Source of the DNA: Spizellomyces sp. 'palustris'
Lineage: Eukaryota; Chytridiomycota; Chytridiomycetes; Spizellomycetales; Spizellomycetaceae
Length of the DNA stretch: 64,000 bases
Assembly (NCBI GenBank): GCA_006535965.1
Contig: QEAR01000035.1
Span: 5,694-69,693, forward strand
Direction: 5' to 3'
The notes under the pieces were generated by a model. It saw nothing but the letters and a program-made list of their open reading frames with translations. It was not told the DNA's origin and did not search any database. A program made the position numbers and the translations under genes. Shown piece by piece: positions 46,828 through 58,363 of the stretch (positions are counted from its first letter, which is position 1; each line of letters begins with the position of its first letter).

Positions 46828-48615
46828 ATGACTGACAAGCAGACGCTCTCCCTTCGTCTATCTACGCTTTCCATCCATGCCGATACGGGCAGCACACCCG
46901 ACGTTGCCCCGCCTCTGCACGTCTCGACAAATTACCGTATGTTTCCACTTCTTTTCAAAAAGGAGATATTTTGAAGAGCATGTTCAATGTGATATTGATG
47001 ACATTGCTTGGTCAGGGTTTGCTAACGATTACAACGACCGCTATGCCGCTGAGAAAGACTGGATACCTAAATCAACCTCTTCAAAAGAAACTGCCCTGGC
47101 CCCGGCGGGTGAGCATGTGTATTCGCGAGAGGGTACCGAAACGAGGGACAGAGTTGAGACGGTTTTGGGTGCTTTGGAAGGAGGTAAATTGGTGTTGGAT
47201 CACGGATCTCAAGTGGTAGAACTACTGATATTTATCACTTCACCATTTCCAGGCTATGCGGTAACATACACTAGCGGCCTTGCTGCAATCACGGCTGCCA
47301 TTAATCACGTGCAACCTTTACGAATCGTCACCTCTCGGGAAGGATATCATGGGACTCATGGTGTTATTAATGTGTACAGGAGAGGCCGAGAAGATAAAGT
47401 GGTAGGTGTCATGGGGACAAACTTGCCTTTCAATGACGAATTGTAGTTCTCAACTGGCTCCCTTACCTCACAGGGTCTCGTGTTTCTTGAAGACGGCATC
47501 CAGACCTTCCAAAAGGGAGATTTGATCTGGTTAGAATCACCCCAGAACCCACGGGGTGAGATTGCGGGTACGTTTCAACTGTATCTGTTCTATATCAAAT
47601 AGTGAGTTTACCTTATCTTTTTATGAATCTTTAAAGACATTGCCGATTATGCATCTCGTCGCCCAGCGGGTGCGACACTCGCGGTCGACGCAACGTTTGC
47701 TCCACCCCCTCTGCAGAAGACGCTCGCTGCAGGTATTCTTAGTCTTAGGATATGGTTGACTGATCTACTACATGGCATGAAAGGACTGACATATAGAATG
47801 CCGGGCAAACAGGTGCTGACATTGCGATGCACAGCTGCACAAAGTTTCTTGGCGGACATTCGGACATGCTGGGCGGTGTCTTGATCGTCAAAAACGAGGA
47901 AACAGCTGAGAAGGTGGATTTCATTTCTGGTGATTGGAAATGGAAACGCGCAGGTCCTAACCACAGCTTTCTTGTCCTGTCTTTTCACATAGTTACGCGA
48001 TGACCGGACTTACCTAGGCAGCGTGATGGGCAACTTTGAAGCATGGCTGCTGTTGCGTAGTCTGAGGTGAGACCCCGAGTACAAAATTTTTGGGAACGGG
48101 TGTGAACCTAAAATGAGGATTGGTAGATCTTTGACCGTCCGTGTTACCCAACAATCACGATCGGCTACAGAAATTGCAAGATGGTTGGACGCCCGCGATG
48201 AGCCCGCTACGCAGATCGTCGACAAAGTGTGGCACGGATCATTGTCCCACCAACCCGGACATGATGCGGGCAAGAAGCAAGGAGGAGGGTGGTCAGGTGT
48301 CTTGTCCATCGAGGTAAAGAATTCCTTTTCAAAACGGGAAAGGAACTCGGGCTCACCGCCTCTTATTTTCCATGTATTCAGTTCAAATCCCTTCATCATG
48401 CTCGCCTGATTGGCTCGCATCTCCGGCTCGTTGTGAATGCAACATCTCTCGGCGGCTGCGAATCCGCCCTCGAATGGAGGGCTGTTTGTGACGACAAGAT
48501 TACCCCGCGACTTGTTAGATTGAGTATTGGATTAGAAGATGTTGAGGATCTAAAGGAGGATCTTCGAAGAGGATTTCTCAAAGTTGCAGAGATTGCCAAA
48601 GAGTTTGAAAAATAA
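46828..48615 (+). CDS. Cys/Met-metabolism PLP-dependent enzyme
   Basis: This fold-type I PLP enzyme is of the cystathionine gamma-synthase/lyase family. It starts MTDKQTLSLRLSTLSIHADT, typical of the family, then shows HVSTNYR, YSREGTETRDRVETVLGALE, TYTSGLAAITAAI (the PLP-phosphate loop region), LIWLESPQNP, LAVDATFAPPPLQK and the cofactor lysine block SCTKFLGGHSDMLGGVL. The C-terminal domain has NATSLGGCESALEWR and RLSIGLEDVEDLKEDLRR. At least six short introns are used, including one at about 48068-48128. Whether it acts on cystathionine, homocysteine or another thiol amino acid cannot be decided; the sequence is diverged, with SLGG and a substituted AVDATF block. It is divergent from BCAT. 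Confidence 0.88.
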
Positions 48616-48756
48616 CGGTTTATACGATAGAGTGATTGTATGTAATGAATGTACCCATTGAGTTCCTTCCCTAGGATGTCATCGCTATATCTACATGCGG
48701 CCTATAAAACTCAGACACCTAGGCTAGTATGCGGGTATTCTCTCCTACAAAAAAAA

Positions 48757-51700
48757 CTACTTCTTCTCTCTACCCACTCTTCCTACTTCTGCCAACTCAT
48801 ATGGTTCCAGTCGATGAAATGTCCCAGCCACGCCTCCGCATCCGGGCTTGGTGTGCGTGAGTGGGGGCAAGATCCGGGGACGTCTCGATGGATGTGCAAT
48901 GAACTTTTCGGCGAACTTGGATTTTGCGTACCATGTTTTATAGGTGGGCGTCTGTGTCGAGGGACTGAATGGTTTAGGGGTCCTTGTCGCAGTCATGGCT
49001 CTATGAGATGTTTCTGGCTTTGCGGGAGGGCTCTTCACTGATGAGATCACGGTGGACGCCTGTTCTCCTTGGTTGTTGCATGTCGGTTCATCGTTACTCT
49101 CGTCGACTTCATCTAGCGTAATTTCAGGCGGCCTGGATGGATATGCATATGTTGATGGATTATAAAGATCCCATGGCATTGTTTGGCCGAATGTCCCAAT
49201 GTATTGTCCCGTGAGCTTTATATCCATTCAGGTTGAGTAAGAGAATTAATCGGGAACAAAAACAAGTGCAAGTCAACGCAGATTGACCAAATAAAAAGCG
49301 GACAAAAACCTACCGTAAACATTCTGACCGTACAATCCGTGCTGGCGCTCACGACTGCTTCCTGGTCCCCATCCACGACCAAATCCAAACTCACAACGCT
49401 CCTCAGATGAGCTCTGAACACATTCTTACACGCCATGCCCTCCCCGGCTCGGTGGCACACGCCGACGCAAGTGCTACCTATATCCCAGACCGTAATGTAC
49501 CCTGCTGTATCCCCAGTCACCAGAACTGTGTTATGCGGGTTAGTCGCCATGGAAAATATGCCTTCGTTTCTTCCATGGGTTCCGTCATACGAGAGCATAA
49601 GATACATATCATGAGTGTTCCACCAACGGATTTGGCCATCGCTTCCTGAGGAGAGGAGGTGGGCGGTGTTTTGGAGGTTGAGACGAGAATGGAGAAAGAG
49701 CACTATGGTCATAGGTAAACTAATGTCAGTACAATTAGATTGATAGGCATACGAAGAGAACCAAACCTTTATCGACGCTTCGTCCCCTTTCGCCCTCCTC
49801 GCCTACTCGTAAGCGTCCTATAAGGCACCCACTCCCCAAAGACCGAACAACAATTTCACCATCATAACTCCCTGTAGCTAACACATCCGGTTCGGCAAAC
49901 GCCATTGTCAGAATATCATCGTTGTGTGACGCTGACAGCGTTTGCGTTGGGTGAACGGTGTGAGCTGAAGATGTCGCTGGGAAGAAATGGATGAGACGGT
50001 TCCAGCCCGTTGTAACGATATACGGTGTTGATTTGAGAGTTATGTACTGCTTATTGGGGTTGAGGTGAAGGTTCGATACTGACATAGGCAAAGATACCCA
50101 CAGTAATGCCAGTAACTTCAGAACGGTCCCCTTTGACCAGCTCTTGGAGAAGTTGACCGTTGTTAAAGTTCCATACTCGGATACTCCCATCTGGTATGAA
50201 TAAAACAAAAAAATGCTAAAGAAAGCTGCGGACTGGCGTAAATTCTTAGAGCCGTTACCTCGACCCCCGGTAATCAATTTCCGACTTGCCGCATCAAATG
50301 CCATTGCAGTAATCTCTGCTTTCTCGTGGACATTAGCAAAGCGGAACGTCTTTTGGCCCGTGCTTGAATCCTTGGGTACGAGGGAAGAATTAGCCTCATT
50401 ATCCGCAAACGAGACTTCTCCTGCGATAGGCTGACCAGAACAAACTCACCCAGACATTTACAACACCGCTATCACACCCACTAACAACTTGCTTAAAGGC
50501 ACCATTCCACAATGCCGCCCTAATTGGAGCATCGTGACTTCGCACTCGATTCTTCTGCGACCGATCCACCAACCCATACGTAACCATAACAGTCGAGGCA
50601 ACAATCAACTTCCCCCCACGGTGAGTACTGAAGAATATAGATGATAGACTATTTTCAGGACGATGCTCGATGGTGCTAGATAACGTTTGAAGACATTGTT
50701 GTTTGCGAATGTCCCATATTTTGATAGCTTTGTCCGTGGAGAGTGATATAGCTTGACCATTTAAAGGGTTGACTGTTATTGATATGATAGGGGACAAGTG
50801 TCCAGAGAGCGATGCTGTGGGTCGCTGTAGCCGGTGTGGGTTCCAGATGCGGAGTTGCCGATCTAACAGACGAGAATAAATTTACAAATTTCCCAAAATA
50901 AACAATTGGGCAAAAAACGTACCTGTCCCCCCACTAATCAGCGCCAAGGGAAATTTGCTATAAGCAATGGCATTTACCCCTTTCCTCACGCTCGCCGAAA
51001 CGACCGTCCACTTCTTTGTCCCAGTTTGCGTCGCCATTACCAAGCTCTCTTTCTCATCAGGAGAGCACGAAACAACCGACCTCAAATCATGGTAATACTC
51101 CACCTGGAGCGCCCAGTCATTATGTGCTTTTCGCTTCCAGACCTGCACCCCAGGTGTTTTGGATAGACTGTCCACTGATATGACAGGCGCCTGGTCCTTT
51201 TTGCTGATGGCAGTACCAAAGAGAGCCGCGTGGGAGAAGCGGATGAGAGTTACGCAGCCTTGGTCGGTACCGTATAAGAGGGTACTTTGGTCGCTGTCCG
51301 GGTTTTCGGTGTCATAGTGGTAATTCATTGTGAAAGCGACGCTGTCATGGAGGTCAAGGCGGAGTTGCGTCTCCATCGTTGTACTATCTGTGAAATTGCT
51401 ATCACGACGAGCACATGGTGCGGAACAATTCAGACGGGCCTACCATAGAAGGTAATTTCGTGGTCGTCGGACGACATGGCTAACTTGTTGAGATTGGGAA
51501 GATAGATACAGTCATGAATCCAAGGGGGTTTTGTCTTGCTGTTGAGGCCAGGTTCAGGCTTTGAGGAAATTCTTCTTGGTCAAAAAAGTAAAACAATCAA
51601 AAAAGTGAAAAGCAGGCAACAATCCTTTGGCAAAAGGACGAGTAAAATAATGAACGATCGCTTACCCGATATTTGCAAAACTTCTCTGTAACTTCAATCG

Positions 51701-52379
51701 ATCGCTCCAACAGCACACCATGCCATCCCGACTGCAAGTCAAATAGCGCTGACTTTTTCCCAACCAAAGGATGCGAATAATCATATCCTTGTGAGGCGTC
51801 AAAATAGGAAAATGAGTGGTCATGGATTCAGTATCAAAGAGCTGGGTTTCGGCTTGTTCCTGCATGACACTTTGACCTTCGGCACGAAGAAGCATGAAGG
51901 TGCTAAATTCGTCCCAGTCAACGGCTTCATCCATATTGGCGTCAACTTTCATAAAAAGAATGGACATTTGATCGTCAGTTAGACCGTGACCTAAGACAAC
52001 TGAGAAGGCGGATTTGAACTCTGGCATGGTGAGTTTACCGCTACCAGATTTTGATGCTTGCTGTGAGGAACCGATGTTAATAGAAAGACATGCAATACCC
52101 ATATTTTTTTAACAACCACAAAACCTTGAAGATACTCATTAACTCAGCGAAATGCGCCAAGTTCATTTCCCTTTCCGACCTATACGATGCCCGATCTTTC
52201 AGTACGTTGACCCGATCAGTCTTCGTCTGCAGTTCAACTGTATCAGCCTTTGCTCGATGGAGGACAGCTCCGGCGGCCCCATAGTATTTGCGTAGCTCGT
52301 GCTTTTGGTCTTTGGGTGCAGCCTTGGAGAATGGAATGGCTTCCCCTCCGCGGATGCCTGGAATAGGAAGAAGCGACAT
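48757..52379 (-). CDS. EF-hand and WD40-repeat protein, WDR49-like (ciliary type)
   Basis: A long spliced gene (ten or more exons) encodes a protein of about 950 residues. The N-terminal part is helical (KDQKHELRKYYGAAGAVL), followed by EF-hands; one loop, DANMDEAVDWDE, is canonical, and a more degenerate one, SKSGSGKLTMPEF, precedes it. WD repeats fill the rest: LTCSRDGMVCCWSD, TDKAIKIWDIRKQQCL, VSGCDSGVVNVW, ATGSYDGEIVVRSL, SSGSDGQIRWWN, GDTAGYITVWDI, SASTDCTVRMF. After them comes LTGQYIGTFGQTMPWDLYNP, a block typical of the end of WDR49-like propellers, and a Pro-rich tail. This EF-hand/WD architecture is associated with axonemes in flagellated organisms, which fits a zoosporic fungus. Exon limits are partly approximate. 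Confidence 0.82.
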
Positions 52380-52788
52380 GGAGGTTGACGGTGAGATGTC
52401 CGATAACTATTCTTTCCTAGAGATATGCCCACTCTCATATTCTGTGGTATGTCTTCCGATTGACATGATTCAAAGACATAGATCGGCGCCGCTAACAACG
52501 CGATCCATGTCGAGATCCATGGCAAGAAGGGGTCAGAGCAGGTAACAATAGGTTAACTACCGCAGGACGTTAGAGGACACTTCTTTCGTCCAATAATTCA
52601 AAGTGATGCGCCATCTTATAAGGGTAAGTGACTCTTTTTGGAAGATCTTTAAGCACGAGGATCGATATCCGCGGGCATCCCTTCATCCCTCTCGTCGGAG
52701 AATTCGTCCCAACTTGATTACGAAACCTTCAAAAGCCACTTGCTCACGTGCCGACGAGTGCTTGATGTCCTGCAACCCACTGTTCAAA

Positions 52789-53245
52789 ATGCACCCATCC
52801 CAACAAACCGAGATCATGCCTTTTGCATCACGACCTTTGCATTTCCCAGCGACTCTTCCCACACCATCCCCCACTTCCATTGAAGGACGACAGCCTGCCG
52901 TACCAGAAACAATAGGCACATATGCATCTCAACTCTCACGCGACCGCCTCGACCGCCTTCCCCCACTCCCACGAAAGAGATCTTACGGCTGGTCCGTTCT
53001 CCGTGTCGCAAGCTTTATTCTTGGGAGCGTAGTGCTGGCTACCTATATGGCTAATGTTGCTGTAACTCATGATAAGGTTCGTTCGTTGATGCCTATTGAG
53101 ACACTTTGCAATTCTGTTCTTAACAGCAACCAACCGGCGATATTAGGAACAACGAGTGATTGCACTGCTTGAGGAACGAAGAAAACTGAGAGAAGAGGAA
53201 GCAGTTTTGAGAGAGAGATTACAGTCAAAGAAGGCCGGGATATGA
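52789..53245 (+). CDS. Small single-pass membrane protein with coiled coil
   Basis: Two exons (52789-53076 and 53147-53245) in phase give about 128 residues from MHPSQQTEIM; an in-frame ATG at 52606 could add an Arg-rich leader like a mitochondrial presequence. The layout is a Pro-rich N-terminal part, a basic patch (PRKRSYGW), one membrane helix (VLRVASFILGSVVLATYMA) and a charged coiled coil (RVIALLEERRKLREEEAVL). The size and layout resemble inner-membrane assembly factors of mitochondria, but I do not recognise the family and make no functional call. It is divergent from the WDR49-like gene. Confidence 0.6.
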
Positions 53246-53315
53246 GTGGTGGCAGTCTTACTGGGGGTTCTTAGTGTGCGATGCAAGTTGTTTGGTCTTA
53301 ATTTATTATCCATTA

Positions 53316-55056
53316 TCAAACCTTCCATTTCTTCCAATACCTAAACTCTTCAACGATTGTCGGCACGTCCCAACCAAATTGATTAATCACAGCTTGATCC
53401 AGTTCCCAGGTCACACCTTCATTCTCCAGCAACGAGAATACCGTGAGGTTTCGACATTTCTCCATGACCCGTGAGACTGACTCGTCCGTCACCGCTCCTT
53501 TGCATCCGTTTAATGCTAATGCCTCCAAATTAACACACCGTTCCGCCACCAGATCTACCAACTTGTCTGTTATGAGGCAAAAGCTGAGACTAAGCGTTTT
53601 GATCTGATGTCCTCGTGTGCTGATGAGCTCATACAAAGGGTACTCTGACACTCGGTCACGGCCATCAAGGAAAAATGCGTTAAGACAGGGCATGTGGTGG
53701 GTGATGTTGCCAATGACTGCATCAATCGATTGGAATTGTTGACGATATCCAAAGGCAATAGCCTCAAGTTTCGGACAACAGAATAGCAACTCGACAATGG
53801 ATGAGTCGGTCAGGTTTTCGCAGCCATTTATGCCGATTGCGCGAAGATTGGGACATTTATGGACGAGATCAGTGAATTCGGTGGTGCGGAGATCTCCACA
53901 ATCGCGAAGCAGGAGCTCCTCGAGAGACCGTATTTCGTGAGATAGCACGGGAAATTTTTTGATCGACGAGAAACTCAAGTCAAGATGCTTGATCCGCATA
54001 GTTTGAGCTCGATTTAGCCATCCACTCAGTCGTAGACAGGCATTGAAGTGTAAATGCACAGCGTCTAGATTTATCATACTTTCCAAAATCAGGCTACGCA
54101 TTAGCGTGTCATGCGAATGACTCCTCATCTTCCCTCGCGGTTCGACACTCCATTCAAACTGCTCTGTGCTCGCAAATGGATCTGATACAACTGCGAATAC
54201 CATATCCGCAGGATCTTTCTCCTCCATGGCTGTTGGCACCGGGCTCTCCTCATCAAGGCCCTCTTCATCAAGTCCTTGCATTCCAGCTGTAAAGTCTTTG
54301 ACCAAGGCCGCCAAATCTCGATTGGATCTAAGGGTAATCGTCAAGTTAAATAAAGACATGCGAATGTCTTTATAATCCGTACGGAGTAGTGATATTGAAG
54401 TGTAGAGTCTTTTTGTAAAAATGCGGTAAAAGGCCCGGTTGACCAGGCAGAGGTTGAGGATATCTTGAGGGGAGCTGACGAATGAGGAGACAAGCCAAAA
54501 TATCTCGGTAGGAAGGAAGTCAGAAGGTGACTCCGATGCCCTACATGGTCCTTGAGAAATGAGGTGTGAAGGTGAGACTGAATGTTTTGGCGCCTGCACA
54601 TTGTGGCATGCGCACCTAATGCATCGGCCGCTGCCATATTTGATCCCGCAATCTCTTCCAGTTTTGACAGACACCTTTGAAGTCTCTGCCGAGCCTGTAC
54701 GATAGCTACATCCTCTCGTTTCCATTCTAATAGTGTCTCGGCAAGCTCACATGCTACCAGAGCCCGATCTACCTCAATCTTCAGAAAGCGCAAGCGTCGC
54801 GCGGTAAGGTGAGCGGAAGACGCAAAAAACTCGAGGAGAAGTGGCACCACGTTTGAACATATTGATGAAGTACGAAGTAGCACCCAACCGTCATAGCTGG
54901 ATGGAGTGAGCGGACGGTACATTTCTTGACAAGCTGGTCGAGTTGCTCGGAACGCGAAGGAACTTTAAATGACATGTCACCCACGGGAGACCGAGAGTTG
55001 ACGCGAAGCCCATTTCCAAAACCTCTCAGAAATTGCACGGCTGGGCTTCTGGCCAT
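53316..55056 (-). CDS. F-box / leucine-rich-repeat protein
   Basis: A likely substrate receptor of an SCF ubiquitin ligase. The F-box reads DFLPTEIFWLVSSFVSSPQD then ILNLCLVNRAFYRIFTKRLY. About eight cysteine-type LRRs follow: IRSLEELLLRDCGDLRTTEF, CPNLRAIGINGCENLTDSSI, CPKLEAIAFGYRQQF, KTLSLSFCLITDKLVDLVAE and CVNLEALALNGCKGAVTDES. The main exon runs from about 54545 to 53316. Upstream, a coiled-coil exon (EWKREDVAIVQARQRLQRCL ... AAADALG) joins it in phase through an intron at about 54615-54546, and a first exon starts MARSPAVQFLRGFG at 55056. The two upstream junctions are inferred; without them the gene would start at 54725. Its target is unknown. Confidence 0.78.
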
Positions 55057-55143
55057 GATGGACAGACGCTGACGCCAACCATCGATACCCCGCAGACCAC
55101 TGACAGTGCTCGTGCACAACGGACACAACGGACACATTTCACA

Positions 55144-55785
55144 TGCCAGGCCCTTCTTCTCTGCCTCCAGTGCCCGTTGCGAAGCCCCTTCCGGTGAATG
55201 GCGTCCCGGATCCAGAGCGCCAAATCATTGTGGCCTCTGTAAGCCCAGACGATCCAGAACTCAGTGGGTATGGCGGCTGACTGGAAGGTGGACTCACGAT
55301 CGGAGACTAACCACTATTCTGGCCGCAGATATACGGAATGGATAGCGTCGTCTCTGAGGGAGTTTGACGAGGTGGAGATCGTGGGGTAAAGGAAACTGTT
55401 CGTTAGGGCACATTTTGGCGAGAACTGACTCTTGTGAAATCTTCAGCGTCGATCCCGGTAGGCTCATGAATGGCCCTTTTCAGAGAATGCCGACAGCGTA
55501 ACCTGACATTGATCCCATTCAGCACTTGCAAACTGTGTTTCCATCATCCTTATCCTTGAAAACTCAGGCATTGCGACTCGACACGGTATGCATCCCAAGT
55601 TGTTCTTGACTTTTGAATATTTCGATATTTACGATTTTAAAAAAGAAATCGACACCACAACCTTCCAAGCACCCGACAAGTCCCCAAAGAGCTGCATCAA
55701 AGTGACGGTACGACGAGGACCGGCTCTAGTACAAGAGCTTGAGCAAAAGCAGAGGATCAAGCTGAGCAAGCCAAAATCGGCGTGA
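55144..55785 (+). CDS. Hypothetical protein, spliced
   Basis: Four exons can be joined in phase. They read MPGPSSLPPVPVAKPLPVNG, DPELSGYTEWIASSLREFDE, VDPALANCVSIILILENSGI and a final exon with FLTFEYFDIYDFKKEI and VRRGPALVQELEQKQRIKLS. Total is about 155 residues. The C-terminal part looks like a beta-rich domain followed by a basic helix. No family is recognised. Splice joins near 55449-55521 are uncertain, so the central part may be wrong. It is divergent from the F-box gene, with under 90 bp between starts. Confidence 0.5.
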
Positions 55786-56062
55786 CGACCCCATGGGTGT
55801 TTTTCCGGCGAGATTGATATATGCCATCCTATTCACATGCGATCGGTCTACCCTGCAAGCACCACAACGAGAACAATGGACAAACTTTCCTGTTCATCGA
55901 CAGGCCAACTGAGGATCGGATAAATATCATGACGGTTCATGCACTTCATGCAACAATGACAAGAGTTCTAACTGCCCCTCTGCGGTTTTCATCAGCAGTT
56001 CCCTGAACTCCAGGAGACAGACCGTTTCACCCGTGTATCTGTTTCAATAAATTATGCACCTC
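55786..56062. other. Convergent 3' gap, no gene
   Basis: Separates the hypothetical gene and the zinc-ribbon SDR. No feature is seen. Confidence 0.5.
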
Positions 56063-58216
56063 CTACCACCTTGTTGGCCTGTAGTTTTTCAAAAAGGCTC
56101 CCCAAAGCTTCTCTTCTCCACGAACACCCATCAAAACGGGATCCAAGACGCGCATCGCTGCATCCCATTCGTCTAGTGGTGGTGGTGCGTGTTCACGCTT
56201 GTGCCACTGGTCTACAGGATTTTCGTCTGTGATCCATCCAGTGTCGACTGCGGTCATGAAGATATTCACAGCTGCAAAACCGGCTGATGCGGTGCGGGTC
56301 ATCATGTTGAGCGCAGCTTTCGCCATATTTGTGTGAGGGTGATAACTACAGACAAAGCAATTCAACACAACGCATTGGCCCTGTAAACGCAGGCTTCGGA
56401 AGAACTCACATTGTTTTGTTTCGATAAAATTGACCTTCCATCGCTGAAACGTTGACAACAAACTGCGGTCGTTTACGGTCAGATTGGGTACCAGAAGAGT
56501 TTTAATATAATCTGCCTTACCTTATCGCATATACCGTCTGTTCCATCCACTTTTGCGGTTCGCTCCATAAGCGGTTTCAGTTCAGATATCAAAATCCAGG
56601 GTGCAAAAGTATTGATGACCTTAAAACAAAGGCTTGGTGAGGGAGATGTGCCATGGCAGCGACAATCCTCGCTACCTACATGACATTCCATCATTTCCAC
56701 TGTGCTGATCTGCCCAAGTTCGTGTGTCCAGGAATTCTCACCCCGCAAATCCACTTGCTGATCGTCACGATCGTATAGGCCGGGAGGGAACACCTTGGCG
56801 GTAGGTTTGACATCACTATCAATGAGAGCGAGTTGTGACATGGCCGCAGACATGTTGACCTCAGGGAGATGAGCGATTGCCTGTTTAGCGGGAAGAGCGA
56901 CTCCAAGCGATCGAACGCCCTCCTCATCTTCAATTACTTCCTCCAGTCGTGCAACCGCCGAAGCAGGAAGGGCATTTCTACCCCCATGTCCGAATATAAA
57001 TCCACCATTCCGGGCACGATAAACATCTACAACGTCGATGACGTCTCGTACATCTGACGGGATATCTATTGCCTCACCTTCTATCAAATGTTCGTAATAT
57101 GCAGGCGGTTTGCGCACAGTCTGTGCGGCGTTGTTGATGATCACGTCTAAGCGTTGGAATCGTTCAGTGATTTCTCGACAGAAATGATGCATGAGTGGGA
57201 TGTCCCGGAAATCTACCCCGTACACGGCCAGCCGCCCTTTGAAAGAGGGAAAGTCGGGTTCCTGAAAGAGGACGAGAAGGAATCACTATCTAACGGGAGC
57301 CATAGTTTGTGATACAGGGGAAAGAAGGCGAACCTTTGCGTAGCGCGATGCAGCGTCATGGGGAAAGCGAGTTGTAACAATCACGATGGCTCCCATACGC
57401 AAAAGCTTTAAAGCTATGCAGTAGCCAATCTAAAAAGAAACGAAACCTGCACATGAGACGACAGTCCTGACTTGGAATGTTTTCAACCAACCTTGACGCG
57501 AGCTCCAGTAACAATACACACTCGACCATGCATATCCGCTTCCGAAAACCGCTTCATGAAGTTGAAATCTGCACAGGTGGGACATAGCTGATCGTAGAAA
57601 TGGTGCAATTCTCGGAATGGTTTACCGCATACGTGACATGCACGGTTGTAAGTAAGCTTCCGAAGGGGTGGGAGTACTGGATCGGTGTCAGCCGTAACTG
57701 TTTGTCCATCAGCTACTTTGGTTGAGCTACGGTCCTCTCCCTCAACGACCTCTGAGGTTTCTGCTGCAGTCTCTGTTATCAATCGGTGCTCATCCTCAGC
57801 CGCAAAGGCTTCGTTTGCTTCTTGGGTGCCTATTCTTGGTGGCATAGGAATATCCACACCTATATCATATCAGCACCATGTATGAAATGGAGGAATGATT
57901 TCGCCGCTTACTTACTGCCACCAGTATAGCCCACCATCTTCACTTTCCGCATTTGTCGAATCCCCGCCACGGCTAAGATCTCTTTATCTTTATCTCTCTT
58001 ATCCTGCTTTCGCCTCCTTCTCCGCTCCTTCAAATCCTTTTCGGATGGAATCAAAGTCTTTCGTGCTAGCTCAAACAGCTTGGCAAGGTCGGGGTTTGTC
58101 GTGGCATGCTTCATGTACTCGTCATGTTCCGCATATATTGAGAATATCTTGACGGCAGAGTTAATGTCATCTTGCGTGAACAAATCTCCCCACAGTGGAA
58201 TGGTCCCCTCGCCCAT
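56063..58216 (-). CDS. Atypical short-chain dehydrogenase with zinc ribbon
   Basis: Spliced, about 600 residues. The N-terminal helical part begins MGEGTIPLWGDLFTQDDINS. A Cys4 zinc ribbon follows (CHVCGKPFRELHHFYDQLCP then TCADFNF), then an SDR Rossmann domain: RVCIVTGARVKIGY (nucleotide site), RLDVIINNAAQTVR, VINTFAPWILISELKPLME. The last two exons join as VVNVSAMEGQFY ... YHPHTNMAKAALNMMTRT. The SDR catalytic Ser is present (NVSAMEG), but the usual Y-x-x-x-K reads T-N-M-A-K, so the catalytic Tyr is replaced by Thr. Fungal zinc-ribbon SDRs with this HPHTNMAK block form a known conserved group, so the change is not a local lesion. Its role is unknown. It is divergent from NAD kinase, with a very short shared promoter. 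The start at 58216 is a choice; 58306 is also possible. Confidence 0.8.
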
Positions 58217-58363
58217 TTCCGTTCTGCGATCTCTTGCCGTCGGTAATAAACAAACAAAAAGAAACAAGTCTTTGCTTACGCGACCCATATGGGCGACATG
58301 ACTCACCGATCAGTTTGGTTGATCAGGTTTCTTGACCTCGGGCTCTACTCGAACATTTCGGTC

